DNA of 64,000 nt from JAVBJV01 sp031546815. GTDB lineage: Bacteria > Pseudomonadota > Alphaproteobacteria > Acetobacterales > Acetobacteraceae. The DNA lies in contig JAVBJV010000013.1 of assembly GCA_031546815.1 (NCBI GenBank), positions 30,784 to 94,783 on the forward strand, given 5' to 3'. This document shows, in pieces, positions 1 through 8,782 of this stretch. A program made the translations under genes and the position numbers. Each line of letters begins with the position of its first letter. Position 1 is the first letter of the stretch. The notes below the pieces were generated by a model, which saw only the letters and a list, made by a program, of their open reading frames with translations, was not told the DNA's origin and searched no databases.

Positions 1-1126
1 CCAGGATCAGGTCGCGCCCCATTGGCGGCAGCACGCCATACATCACCCCGAACGCCGCCAGAATGAACGAGAACTCGCCGATCTGCGCCAGACTGGCCGA
101 GATGGTCATCGCCGTCGCGTTGCCATAGCCAAACAGCCGCACCAGCAGAAACGCCGCAGCGGATTTCCCCACCAGGATGATCGCCAGTGTCGCCAGCAAC
201 GGCAGCGGGTCCTGCAACAGGGTGGCCGGGTTGAACAGCATGCCGACCGACACGAAGAACAGCACCGCGAACGCATCGCGCAGCGGCAGGGTTTCTTCCG
301 CCGCGCGGTGCGAGAGCTGGCTTTCCGCCAGCACCATGCCCGCAAAGAACGCCCCCAGCGCGAACGACACATCGAACAGTTTCGACGCGCCATACGCCAC
401 CCCCAGCGCGAGGGTCAGCACGGCAAGACGAAACAGCTCGCGCGAGCCCAGATGCGCCACCCAGTGCAGCAGCCACGGGATCACTCGTCGGCCGACCACC
501 AGCATCAACACGATGAACGCGACGACTTTCAGCACCGTCAGCCCCAGCGCCCAGCCGATGCTCGCGGTGGCCGCGCCGCTGCCGCCTGATGCGCCGATCA
601 GCCCGGCATGGGCCAGCGCGGGCAGCAGCACCAGTGCCAGCACCATCACCAGATCTTCCACCACCAGCCAGCCTACCGCGATGCGCCCGCGGTCGGTGTC
701 CAGCAGCTTGCGTTCGGTCACGGCGCGCAGCAGCACCACCGTGCTGGCGGTGGACAGCGCCAGCCCGAACACCAGCCCGGCCGAGACCGACCAGTCCAAC
801 CACATCGTCAGCCCCAGCCCCAGCAGAGTCGCCACCGCGATCTGCACCAGCGCGCCCGGAATGGCGATGAACTTTACTGACAGCAGATCCTTCAGCGAGA
901 AATGCAGCCCGACCCCGAACATCAGCAGAATTACGCCGATCTCGGCCAGTTCGCCGGCCAGCTTTTCATCGGCCACAAAACCCGGCGTCCACGGCCCGGC
1001 CAGCACGCCCGCCAGCAGGTAACCAACCAGCGGAGAGATCTTCAGCCGATACGCAATCGTCCCCAGCAAAAACGCGAAACACAGCCCGCCAACAATGGTT
1101 GCAATCAGCGGGGTGGCATGGGGCAT
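1..1126 (-). CDS. CPA2-family cation:proton antiporter (YbaL/KefB-like), C-terminus outside window
   Basis: Inner-membrane monovalent cation/proton antiporter of the CPA2 (Kef/YbaL) family. The 375 visible residues hold most of the Na_H_Exchanger domain. They begin MPHATPLIATIVGG and include the family-typical LLMFGVGLHFSLKDLL and FAVLFFVSVGMLFNP stretches, with many hydrophobic segments. The ATG at 1124-1126 mirrors the start of the neighbouring paralogue. The stop codon and any TrkA-N domain lie left of the window. It is the second gene of a leftward pair, starting 33 bases after the stop of the upstream copy, so co-transcription is likely. Which ion it moves cannot be read from the sequence. 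Confidence 0.9.
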   Translation of the reverse strand, partial: MPHATPLIATIVGGLCFAFLLGTIAYRLKISPLVGYLLAGVLAGPWTPGFVADEKLAGELAEIGVILLMFGVGLHFSLKDLLSVKFIAIPGALVQIAVATLLGLGLTMWLDWSVSAGLVFGLALSTASTVVLLRAVTERKLLDTDRGRIAVGWLVVEDLVMVLALVLLPALAHAGLIGASGGSGAATASIGWALGLTVLKVVAFIVLMLVVGRRVIPWLLHWVAHLGSRELFRLAVLTLALGVAYGASKLFDVSFALGAFFAGMVLAESQLSHRAAEETLPLRDAFAVLFFVSVGMLFNPATLLQDPLPLLATLAIILVGKSAAAFLLVRLFGYGNATAMTISASLAQIGEFSFILAAFGVMYGVLPPMGRDLIL

Positions 1127-1159
1127 ACGATCGTGTCTCCTGTTTCAGGTGAGCTATTA

Positions 1160-2938
1160 TCAGGCGGCGGACGGACCGGGGGTCAGGAACAGGCTGGCGG
1201 GCATTGCCACCGGCATTTCGGGGGTAGCCTCCGGCACCGGCGGGCGACAGGCTTCGCCTTCCAGCATGATATGCGCGGCGGCTTCCTCGGCGTTGACCAC
1301 CTTGTCGGCGCCCATGCGGGTGAAATATTCGGTCTCGGCATCGTCGTATGTGCGGGCGATGATGCGCAGCGCTGGATTGGCGGCGCGCGCCTGCTGGATG
1401 ATCTGCCCGGCCTCGAACGCTTGCGGGATGGCAATGAACAGGATGCGTGCCTGGGCCACGTTCGCCGCGCGCACCAGCATGGGCGCGGCGCCGTTGCCGT
1501 GAATGGCGGGAATGCCCTGCGCGTGCAGGTTTTCCACCAGATCCTCGCGGTCTTCCAGAACCACCAGCGGCATGTTCTGCGCGTGCAGCTGTGCCGCCAG
1601 CGTGGCACCCACATGGCCGTAACCAACCAGCACCGCATGGTCGGTCAGCGCGACGGGTTCGGGTTCGGCTGCTTCATCCTCGACCGGAGTGGGAATGGGA
1701 GTTGGGGCCAACGCTTCCTCGGCCCGTTCGCGACGATGGCGCAGATAATCCACCACCATGAACATCACCGGGTTCAACAGGATCGAGATGATCGACCCGG
1801 CCAGCACCAGATCGCGCCCTTCCTGCGGCAGCACCTGCAGAAACACACCCAGCCCCGACAGAATGAACGAGAACTCGCCGATCTGCGCGATGCTGATCGC
1901 CGTCAGCACCGATGTCATACGTGGCTGCCCGAAGGTGCGCATCAACAGGAATCCGGCCAGTGCTTTCACGCACAGGATCACCGCCACCGTGCCCAGCACG
2001 GCAAACGGGCTGCGCAGCAGCACGGCGGGGTCGAACAACATGCCGACGGAAACAAAGAACAGCACCGCAAACGCGTCACGCAGCGGCAGGGTTTCCTGCG
2101 CCGCCCGGCTGGCGAGCTGGCTTTCCGACAGCAGCATCCCGGCCAGGAACGCCCCCAGCGCGAACGACACCCCGAACGAGGCCGAGGCCGCATACGCAAC
2201 ACCCAGCGCCAGCACCAGCACCGACAGGCGGAACAATTCACGCGACCCGGTATGCGCCACCCAATGCAGGATCCACGGCACCACGCGCCGCCCGACCACC
2301 AGCATCAGCACGATGAACCCGCCCACCTTCATCAGCGTGATCAGCACCACAGCGCCGACGCCATCGGCCAGGCCGATGCGTTCGCCCAGCCAGCCAATGC
2401 CACCGCTGGACTTCGCACCGCCAACCAGCGCGGGCAGCAGCACCAGCGCCAGCACCATCACCAGATCTTCCACCACCAGCCAGCCGACCATGGTGCGCCC
2501 ACGGTCCGATTCCAGCACGCCGCGTTCCGCCAGCGTGCGCAGCAGCACCACGGTGCTGGCGACCGACAGCGACAACCCGAACACGATCGACCCCGCCAGC
2601 GGCCATCCCAGCAGCAGGCCAAGCCCGGTGCCGATGCTCGACGTCAGCGCGATCTGCCCGACCGCGCCCGGAATCGCCACGGCCTTCACCGACAGCAGGT
2701 CTTTCAGTGAGAAATGCAGCCCCACCCCGAACATCAGCAGAATGATGCCGATTTCGGCCAGTTCCCCGGCCAGCTTCGGGTCGGCCACGAAGCCCGGCGT
2801 CCACGGCCCAGCCACCACGCCCGCCAGCAGATAGCCAACCAGCGGCGAGATCTTCAGGCGATGTGCAATTGCCCCCAGAATGAACGCAAGCGTCAACCCG
2901 CCTACAATCGTCGCAATCAGCGGTGTTGCCGTCGGCAT
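1160..2938 (-). CDS. CPA2-family cation:proton antiporter with C-terminal TrkA-N domain
   Basis: Full-length 592-residue inner-membrane antiporter of the YbaL/Kef type. Residues about 1-390 form the Na_H_Exchanger domain with a dozen or so hydrophobic helices. After a short acidic linker, residues about 430-550 are a cytoplasmic TrkA-N Rossmann domain containing VLVGYGHVGATLAAQL, a dinucleotide-binding signature that usually gates transport in response to NAD(H) or glutathione adducts. The ATG at 2938 follows a GGGGAG Shine-Dalgarno sequence. It is a tandem paralogue of the gene downstream. Family assignment is firm; physiological role (K+ efflux, pH homeostasis or osmotic stress) is inferred. 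Confidence 0.93.
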   Translation of the reverse strand: MPTATPLIATIVGGLTLAFILGAIAHRLKISPLVGYLLAGVVAGPWTPGFVADPKLAGELAEIGIILLMFGVGLHFSLKDLLSVKAVAIPGAVGQIALTSSIGTGLGLLLGWPLAGSIVFGLSLSVASTVVLLRTLAERGVLESDRGRTMVGWLVVEDLVMVLALVLLPALVGGAKSSGGIGWLGERIGLADGVGAVVLITLMKVGGFIVLMLVVGRRVVPWILHWVAHTGSRELFRLSVLVLALGVAYAASASFGVSFALGAFLAGMLLSESQLASRAAQETLPLRDAFAVLFFVSVGMLFDPAVLLRSPFAVLGTVAVILCVKALAGFLLMRTFGQPRMTSVLTAISIAQIGEFSFILSGLGVFLQVLPQEGRDLVLAGSIISILLNPVMFMVVDYLRHRRERAEEALAPTPIPTPVEDEAAEPEPVALTDHAVLVGYGHVGATLAAQLHAQNMPLVVLEDREDLVENLHAQGIPAIHGNGAAPMLVRAANVAQARILFIAIPQAFEAGQIIQQARAANPALRIIARTYDDAETEYFTRMGADKVVNAEEAAAHIMLEGEACRPPVPEATPEMPVAMPASLFLTPGPSAA

Positions 2939-3033
2939 GCGTCAGAATCTCCCCGGGTCGTCAGGTGTTTGCGCCCTGAGGCCCTAACATACGGCGAACT
3001 CTGTCCATTTCACGGCATAACTGGAAAAAAATC

Positions 3034-3750
3034 TTACAGAGCCGATAAAAACCCGCACTGAGCCGCTTCCAGCACCACGCAGCTCAGCACACCGCCCGCC
3101 CAGGCGCCGGTGTCCACGCCAATTCGATTGGCGCGCACCACCGGTGCCAGCGCCGCCGTGTGGCCATGCACGATCACCGCGCCGAAGTCGAACTCGCTGG
3201 CCAGGAAGGGCTGGCGGATGCCGGTCATGTCGGCCTCGGTCTGCGCATCCAGCGCAACGCCGGGACGCATGCCCGCATGCACGAACACATAGCCACCCGC
3301 ACGATGTGCGTGTTGCAGCGTGCCGAGGAACGCATGATGCGCATCGGGGATACCGCGCCGCCATGTCTCGGGCCGGTCGGCATCCAGCCCCCAGCTCTGC
3401 AGCGAGGCCCGGCCCCCGCACCACAGCCAGTCGGCAATCGCCCCCGCGCCGCCATCCAGCGCGTCGAGCAGCAGTTTCTCGTGATTGCCGATCAGGTTGA
3501 CGGTGCGCACGCCCGGTAACGGCGCGCCGCGCGACAGCAGGTCCAGCACACCGGCGCTGTCCTCGCCCTTGTCCACATAGTCGCCCAGATGCAGCAACGT
3601 GGCGTCTTCCACCGGGCGGGCGCGCAGATCGGCGGCAATCTGTTTGTGCAGGTCTGCCAGTTGCCGCGTGCAACCGTGAATATCGCCGATCGCGTAAATC
3701 CGTTGTCCGGCGGGCAAAAATGCGGGGGCGGGCTGCAGGTCTATGCTCAT
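3034..3750 (-). CDS. Metallophosphoesterase, PPP-type protein phosphatase
   Basis: A 238-residue calcineurin-like phosphoesterase of the PPP/ApaH-PrpA type. The three metal-binding motifs are in order: GDIHG (22-26), GDYVDKG (56-62) and GNHE (88-91), with a late histidine motif, HGHT. These predict a dinuclear metal centre hydrolysing phosphoserine/threonine or other phosphomonoesters. No signal peptide is visible, so it should be cytosolic. An upstream ATG at 3786 would add 12 residues but would run closer to the divergent EamA gene; the start at 3750 is preferred because GDIHG then lies at its usual distance. The substrate is unknown. Confidence 0.88.
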   Translation of the reverse strand: MSIDLQPAPAFLPAGQRIYAIGDIHGCTRQLADLHKQIAADLRARPVEDATLLHLGDYVDKGEDSAGVLDLLSRGAPLPGVRTVNLIGNHEKLLLDALDGGAGAIADWLWCGGRASLQSWGLDADRPETWRRGIPDAHHAFLGTLQHAHRAGGYVFVHAGMRPGVALDAQTEADMTGIRQPFLASEFDFGAVIVHGHTAALAPVVRANRIGVDTGAWAGGVLSCVVLEAAQCGFLSAL

Positions 3751-3805
3751 GGCGGATATTCTTGGGGTGTTTCCAGCCGCTGACAACCATGCCTACGATG
3801 ATTGG

Positions 3806-4753
3806 ATGATCGAAAAATTCCGCGGCATGTTGCCCAATGGGACAACGTTGGGCTGGGTATGCGCGTTCGCCGCGGTAACCATCTGGTCGACCTGGGCGGT
3901 CGCCACACGCTTCCTGCTGACCAATGCGACACTGAATGCGCACGACGTGGTGGCCATCCGCTTTGCCGTGGCCGCCATCATTCTGCTGCCCATCACCCTG
4001 CGTGGTTTTCCGCTGCGCCGGCTGGGCGTATGGCGCGTGCTGGCAATTATCGCGGGGTCCGGCGCGGTGTTCAGCCTGTTCAATACCGGCGGGCTGGGTT
4101 ACGCGCCCGTCGCGCACGGCACCGCCATGACATCGCCGATGGGTGCGGTGTTCACCGGCACCATGGCGCATTTCGTGCTGAAGGAACGGCTGGACCGCCG
4201 CCGCGCCATCGGGCTGGGGATTGTATTGCTGGGGGCGCTGCTGCTGGTCTCGTCCGTGTCGATGGCGGACCGCGACGGCTGGACCATCCTGAAGGGCGAT
4301 CTGTATTTCGTCACCGCCGCGTTTCTGTGGTCGATCTATACCATCGCGGTGCGCGGTTCGGGGATGAGCGGGCTACAGGTTGCCGCGCTGTCCGCCACCG
4401 GGTCCACGCTGGTGTGGTCGATCCCGCATGTGATCGCCACCGGAGGGGCGCTGTTCGCCGCGCCGCCCATGGAACTGCTGACCGCCGGGCTGCTGCACGG
4501 CGTGTATAGCGGTATCCTGTCCGTGCTGCTGTTCACCTTGGCGGTGGGCCTTCTGGGGCCGTCGCGCGCGGGGGTGGTGGGGGCGCTGAATCCCGTGCTG
4601 GGGGCGGTGCTGGGTGTTATAGTGCTGGGGGAAATCCCCGGCTGGCTGCAGATTGCCGCCATCGCGCTGCTGACCGGCGGAATCTGGCTGGCGGCGGGCG
4701 CTCGCTTCGCACGCGCACAAACAACGCTTGCGCCACCGGACGCGCGCGATTAA
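3806..4753 (+). CDS. EamA/DMT-family transporter
   Basis: Inner-membrane drug/metabolite transporter of 315 residues with about ten hydrophobic segments arranged as two EamA repeats (about 15-145 and 165-295). Such proteins export amino acids, metabolites or drugs, and the substrate cannot be assigned here. The reading frame is open back to 3743, but that start would overlap the divergent phosphatase gene; the ATG at 3806 is preferred, and 3827 is also possible. It reads toward asd, 44 bases downstream, with no terminator between, so the two may be co-transcribed. Confidence 0.87.
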   Translation: MIEKFRGMLPNGTTLGWVCAFAAVTIWSTWAVATRFLLTNATLNAHDVVAIRFAVAAIILLPITLRGFPLRRLGVWRVLAIIAGSGAVFSLFNTGGLGYAPVAHGTAMTSPMGAVFTGTMAHFVLKERLDRRRAIGLGIVLLGALLLVSSVSMADRDGWTILKGDLYFVTAAFLWSIYTIAVRGSGMSGLQVAALSATGSTLVWSIPHVIATGGALFAAPPMELLTAGLLHGVYSGILSVLLFTLAVGLLGPSRAGVVGALNPVLGAVLGVIVLGEIPGWLQIAAIALLTGGIWLAAGARFARAQTTLAPPDARD

Positions 4754-4797
4754 CGCTATCGCCTCAATCAATTTCTACAGGGTTGGAGTTTCTGAAC

Positions 4798-5829
4798 ATG
4801 GGCTACAGGGTTGCAGTCGTCGGCGCCACCGGAGCAGTCGGGCGCGAAATTCTGAAAACTCTGGCCGAGCGCAATTTCCCGATTACGGACATTGCCGCCG
4901 TGGCATCGGGGCGCAGCGCCGGACAGGAAGTCAGTTTCGGCGAAGACCGTGTGCTGAAAATCCAGGCGCTGGATACGTTTGACTTCACGGGATGGGACAT
5001 TGCCCTGTTCTCGCCCGGTGGCGCGGTCTCGGCTGTGCATGCGCCGCGCGCGGCGGCCCAGGGCTGCGTGGTGATCGACAACACCAGCGAAGTCCGCATG
5101 GACCCCGATGTGCCGCTGGTGGTGCCCGAAGTGAACCCGCAGCATCTGGTGCAGTTCAGGAAGCGCAACATCATCGCCAACCCGAACTGCTCGACCATTC
5201 AGATGCTGGTGGCACTGAAGCCCCTGCACGACAAGTTCAAGATCAAGCGGGTGGTTGTGTCCACCTATCAGTCGGTCTCGGGCGCGGGCAAGGAAGGCAT
5301 GGACGAACTGTTCACGCAGACCCGCGGCGAATTCGTCAACGACACACCAACGGCGCAGCAGTTCACCAAGCCGATCGCGTTCAACCTGATCCCGCACATC
5401 GACAAGTTCATGGACGATGGCTCGACCAAGGAAGAATGGAAGATGGTGGTCGAGACGAAGAAGATGCTTGACCCCGATATCGCCGTAACGGCGACCTGCG
5501 TACGCGTGCCGGTGTTTGTCGGCCACAGCGAGACGATCTGGATCGAATGCGAAAACCCGATCAGCGAAGCGGCGGCGCGTCAGGCGCTGTCGAAGGCGCC
5601 TGGGGTGATGGTGGTGGATCGTCGCGAAGACGGTGGTTACGCCACGCCGAAGGAAATTGCCGGTGAAGACGCGGTGTTCATCTCGCGCATCCGCAAGGAT
5701 CCGACGGTGCCGAACGGTCTGGTGTTCTGGTGCGTGTCCGACAATCTGCGCAAGGGCGCGGCACTGAACGCGGTGCAGATCGCGGAAGAGCTGATCAAGC
5801 AGAAGCTGCTGGTCAAAAAGGCAGCGTAA
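4798..5829 (+). CDS. asd: Aspartate-semialdehyde dehydrogenase
   Basis: Reduces aspartyl phosphate to aspartate semialdehyde with NADPH, the branch point toward lysine/diaminopimelate, threonine and methionine. The 343-residue protein has the nucleotide-binding GATGAVG at 9-15 and the catalytic cysteine C131 in NPNCSTIQM, with the usual dimerisation domain after it. An in-frame TTG at 4783 would add five residues, but the GGAG at 4785-4788 sits well as a Shine-Dalgarno sequence for the ATG at 4798. A strong terminator follows directly. It is cytosolic, and no riboswitch-like leader was seen. Confidence 0.96.
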   Translation: MGYRVAVVGATGAVGREILKTLAERNFPITDIAAVASGRSAGQEVSFGEDRVLKIQALDTFDFTGWDIALFSPGGAVSAVHAPRAAAQGCVVIDNTSEVRMDPDVPLVVPEVNPQHLVQFRKRNIIANPNCSTIQMLVALKPLHDKFKIKRVVVSTYQSVSGAGKEGMDELFTQTRGEFVNDTPTAQQFTKPIAFNLIPHIDKFMDDGSTKEEWKMVVETKKMLDPDIAVTATCVRVPVFVGHSETIWIECENPISEAAARQALSKAPGVMVVDRREDGGYATPKEIAGEDAVFISRIRKDPTVPNGLVFWCVSDNLRKGAALNAVQIAEELIKQKLLVKKAA

Positions 5830-5831
5830 GG

Positions 5832-5856
5832 AAAAGGGGCCGCGAGGCCCCTTTTT
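5832..5856. terminator. Bidirectional rho-independent terminator between asd and glsA
   Basis: Perfect GC-rich stem (AAAAGGGGCC / GGCCCCTTTT) with a four-base GCGA loop, flanked by A and T tracts. It lies between the converging ends of asd and the glutaminase gene and can serve both strands. Confidence 0.9.
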
Positions 5857-5871
5857 CATTTGATGTGCTGT

Positions 5872-6936
5872 CTAGCCGAACAAGCTCATGTTCAGCGTCT
5901 TCGCCACATGGGCAATGCCGCGTTGCGCGCGTACGCTGTTGCCGAAATCGTCCAGCGGCGGAGAGAATGCCGCGATGGCAAGCTTGCCCGGCATAATGGC
6001 CAGAACCCCACCACCAACGCCGCTTTTGGCGGGCAGGCCGACATCATACAGCCATGTGCCGCTGCCATCGTACATGCCGTTCAGCGCCATCTCGGCCAGC
6101 AGGTGCGGCACGTTCGACTCCTTCACGACCCGGCTGCCCGATGCCGGATGCACGCCACGGTTCGCCAGCACACTGCCCATAACCGCCAGATCTTTCGCCG
6201 AGACCGCGATTGAACACTGGCGCGTATAAACGTCGGTCGCTTCCAGCGGGTCGCTGTACATATACCCATAGCTTTGCAGCAGCATGGCAATGCCGCGATT
6301 GTGCTGATTGGTCTCGGCTTCCGACTTGTAGACGTCCTCGTTCACGGTCAGGGTACGACCTGCAAACGCATTCATCCCGGCGGCAATATTGTTCCAGCGT
6401 TCCTGCTGGTTGCTGCCCTTCACCAGGCTGGTTGTGGCGATGGCACCCGCATTGACGAACGGGTTCAGCGGCCGCCCCCGATGCAGTTCGATCGCCTGCA
6501 CTGAATTGAACGGCATGCCAGTTGGGTCCGCGCCGATTTTCTTGCGCAGTTCTTCTGGCCCGATGTCTTCCATCACCCGCGCCAGAACAAACAGCTTCGA
6601 GATGGATTCAATCGCAAAGGCGTAATCCACATCCCCGGCAACATGGGTCTGCCCGGATGGCGTCGCGGCGACAACGCCGAACAGCCTGCTGGGGACATTG
6701 GCCAGATACGGAATGTAGTCGGCGTTTTTTCCATCTGTCAGGCCGGTGAAGCGGCGATGCGCATCCTCCACAGCGGCGCGAATTGCCGCATCGTTATCAG
6801 GCGGTGGATTGGCAGCCTGCGCGCGTGTTGCCACCGCGCCAGCCAGCGCGGCAGCCGCCACAGTGGCACCGCACATGAACGATCGGCGTGCAGGGTTGGA
6901 GGCAGATACAGTGGATGGATTTGGTAAAGTCTGCAT
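5872..6936 (-). CDS. glsA: Glutaminase A with N-terminal Tat-type signal
   Basis: Hydrolyses glutamine to glutamate and ammonia. The body is a serine-dependent beta-lactamase-fold glutaminase, with S111 and K114 forming the SxxK motif (SISK) and later conserved stretches such as PFNSVQAIELH, NPFVNAGAI and KSGVGGG. At 354 residues it is longer than the usual roughly 310-residue cytosolic GlsA. The extra N-terminus carries ARRSFM (16-21), then an alanine-rich hydrophobic segment and a TRAQAA cleavage-like site, which looks like a twin-arginine signal. Periplasmic glutaminase activity is therefore inferred. AGGGG precedes the ATG. Confidence 0.92.
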   Translation of the reverse strand: MQTLPNPSTVSASNPARRSFMCGATVAAAALAGAVATRAQAANPPPDNDAAIRAAVEDAHRRFTGLTDGKNADYIPYLANVPSRLFGVVAATPSGQTHVAGDVDYAFAIESISKLFVLARVMEDIGPEELRKKIGADPTGMPFNSVQAIELHRGRPLNPFVNAGAIATTSLVKGSNQQERWNNIAAGMNAFAGRTLTVNEDVYKSEAETNQHNRGIAMLLQSYGYMYSDPLEATDVYTRQCSIAVSAKDLAVMGSVLANRGVHPASGSRVVKESNVPHLLAEMALNGMYDGSGTWLYDVGLPAKSGVGGGVLAIMPGKLAIAAFSPPLDDFGNSVRAQRGIAHVAKTLNMSLFG

Positions 6937-7233
6937 TGGGGACCCCTAATTTTGATTTCTCAATACCGGCACCCAGGACTCGATAACTGCGCGCAGAATA
7001 TGCAGTGTCCCTGTGGGGGCGGAGCGTCCTCAACCATCGCTGTGCGGCGTGCACAAATTCAACAACAAGTTTTTAAATACGCCGCAAGCTCTGGCGCAAT
7101 GCGCCACGCAGCGGCACCAGAATGCATCTTGTTCCACAACGGGTGTAAAGCTGCCGCAACGAATGTGCGTCAGCGGTTTTCAATTATGTGTATTCATCCG
7201 GCCTAAACTGTTCGCGCGTGTTGCACACACGGA
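6937..7233. other. Intergenic region upstream of glsA
   Basis: This 297-base gap should hold the glsA promoter on the minus strand and the 3' end of the GNAT gene. It contains a perfect 7-base inverted repeat with a one-base centre (TGGCGCA A TGCGCCA, 7092-7106), which could be an operator. No convincing ORF or terminator was seen. Confidence 0.5.
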
Positions 7234-7983
7234 TTACGCAGCGCGTATCCGGTAAAAGTACCGATAGGCTTCGGTGAACCCCAGCGCATCGTAGATGTGC
7301 CGGGCAGACGTGTTGGTTTCCATCACCTGCAACCAGGCATGCGTGGCACCGCTTGCTGCCGCATGGGCCAGCACACCGCGCATCAGCCGCGCGCCGTATC
7401 CTTTGCCGCGCAGATCTTCACGCACCGCCACATCGAAAATCCCCGCCCAGGTGCCATCGGTCACCACCAGCGTGGTGCCGACATCGCCGTCTTCGGTGCG
7501 CAATGTCAGATACGATGCAGATGGCACGATGCGCGACAACATGGTACGCATCGTGTCTTCGTGTTCGGCAGGCGTGCCCGTCGCGATGATGAATGCGCGC
7601 AGCCAGGCGTCGTTGGGTTTGTAACGCACATACATCGCCATATCGGGCGGCACCGGCGACAGCGCAGTCGTCATGGTCATGGTCATGGTCAGGGTTTCGT
7701 CGATGCGCCGATAACCGCGTTCCTCCAGCATCGCATCCAGCCCCGGCGGGGCCAGCGGGGTCAGGCGAAAACACGGCGGCAGGTGATGGCGCAGATACAT
7801 ATCCTCGGCGCGGATCATCCGCAGGTACAAGTCGCTGTCGTCGGGGTCCAGAAAGCTGACCGAATTGGCGCGCTTCGTGTATCCGCGCGACAGGCGAATC
7901 ACGGCGGGGCCGTCAAAACATGTGTTCAACGCGGGCCACGCCGCGAAGAAACATCGTTCCAGTTGTTCCACGATTGTCGTCAT
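7234..7983 (-). CDS. GNAT-family N-acetyltransferase
   Basis: A 249-residue acetyltransferase whose C-terminal part (about 130-249) carries the acetyl-CoA-binding GNAT core: FDVAVREDLRGKGYGARLM contains the motif-A R/Q-x-x-G-x-G/A loop (RGKGYG), followed by LQVMETNTSARHIYDALGF. The N-terminal half is less conserved, so this may be a double-GNAT relative. The open frame extends to 8136, but the ATG at 7983 avoids overlap with the divergent modA gene. A TCATGG hexanucleotide repeat (7671-7694) encodes a TMTMTMT run inside it. Substrate unknown. Confidence 0.8.
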   Translation of the reverse strand: MTTIVEQLERCFFAAWPALNTCFDGPAVIRLSRGYTKRANSVSFLDPDDSDLYLRMIRAEDMYLRHHLPPCFRLTPLAPPGLDAMLEERGYRRIDETLTMTMTMTTALSPVPPDMAMYVRYKPNDAWLRAFIIATGTPAEHEDTMRTMLSRIVPSASYLTLRTEDGDVGTTLVVTDGTWAGIFDVAVREDLRGKGYGARLMRGVLAHAAASGATHAWLQVMETNTSARHIYDALGFTEAYRYFYRIRAA

Positions 7984-8047
7984 CGGCAAATTCAAGCACA
8001 CCGTTTCACGTTTGCCGATACGTGGTTTCGCAGATATCGTGTCAGGC

Positions 8048-8782
8048 ATGCGCCTTTTCCTCGCCCTATTTTTGTCGCTCTGGTTGACCTGCGTCACACA
8101 GGCGCAGCCGCTTACGGTTTTTGCCGCCGCCAGCATGGGCGAGGTATTGCAGGATGTGAACCACCTGTGGGTTGAACATGGACATCAATCAATTCGCTTC
8201 AACTTCGCCGCATCGTCCACCCTTGCGCGGCAGATGGAACAGGGCGGCACACCGGACGTCTTCATTTCCGCCGACGAAGCCTGGATGAACTGGGCGACGG
8301 ACCGCAACCTGATCGTGCCCGCCACACGCATCAGCCCGATCGGCAATGCGCTGGTGCTGGTGGCGGCAAAGCCCGGCACCGTCGCGCTGGCCGATCTGCC
8401 ACGCCTGCTGGGCGGTGCGCGTATCGCCGTGGGCGATCCCGCACATGTTCCTGCCGGGCGCTACGCACAGGAAGCGCTGACGAAGCTGGGCCTGTGGGAC
8501 GCACTGCAACCGCACCTGGCACTGGCCGAGAACGTGCGCGCCGCACTGCTGCTGGTGGAGCGCGGTGAAGCCCCCTATGGCATCGTCTATGCAACCGACG
8601 CTGTTGCCGCACATATCGCCGCGACATTCCCTGCCGACAGCCACACACGCATCACCTACCCATTCGCGCTGGGTGCCTCGCGCGATACGCCGGAAGCGCG
8701 CGCGTTGCTGGAATTCATCACCGGGCCGGAAGCGCGGGCGATTTATCAGCGGGCCGGATTCGTGATACTGCCAACGCCATAA
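8048..8782 (+). CDS. modA: Molybdate ABC transporter, periplasmic binding protein
   Basis: Captures molybdate (or tungstate) in the periplasm for the ModBC importer. The 244-residue protein starts with a signal peptide (MRLFLALFLSLWLTCVTQAQ), and the mature part opens PLTVFAAASMGEVLQDV, the ModA hallmark. An oxyanion-contacting SSTLARQ stretch and AVGDPAHVPAGRYA further in are typical. It heads a tight operon: its TAA overlaps the modB ATG by one base. No molybdoenzyme gene lies nearby, so the pathway it feeds is not evident from the window. It is divergent from the GNAT gene with a 64-base gap. Confidence 0.94.
   Translation: MRLFLALFLSLWLTCVTQAQPLTVFAAASMGEVLQDVNHLWVEHGHQSIRFNFAASSTLARQMEQGGTPDVFISADEAWMNWATDRNLIVPATRISPIGNALVLVAAKPGTVALADLPRLLGGARIAVGDPAHVPAGRYAQEALTKLGLWDALQPHLALAENVRAALLLVERGEAPYGIVYATDAVAAHIAATFPADSHTRITYPFALGASRDTPEARALLEFITGPEARAIYQRAGFVILPTP

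Noticed and set aside
902..2710. 602-codon open frame on the plus strand opposite the antiporter pair
   Set aside because: Gln/His/Arg-rich translation with no family motifs; it mirrors the third-position GC bias of the antiporter genes on the other strand.
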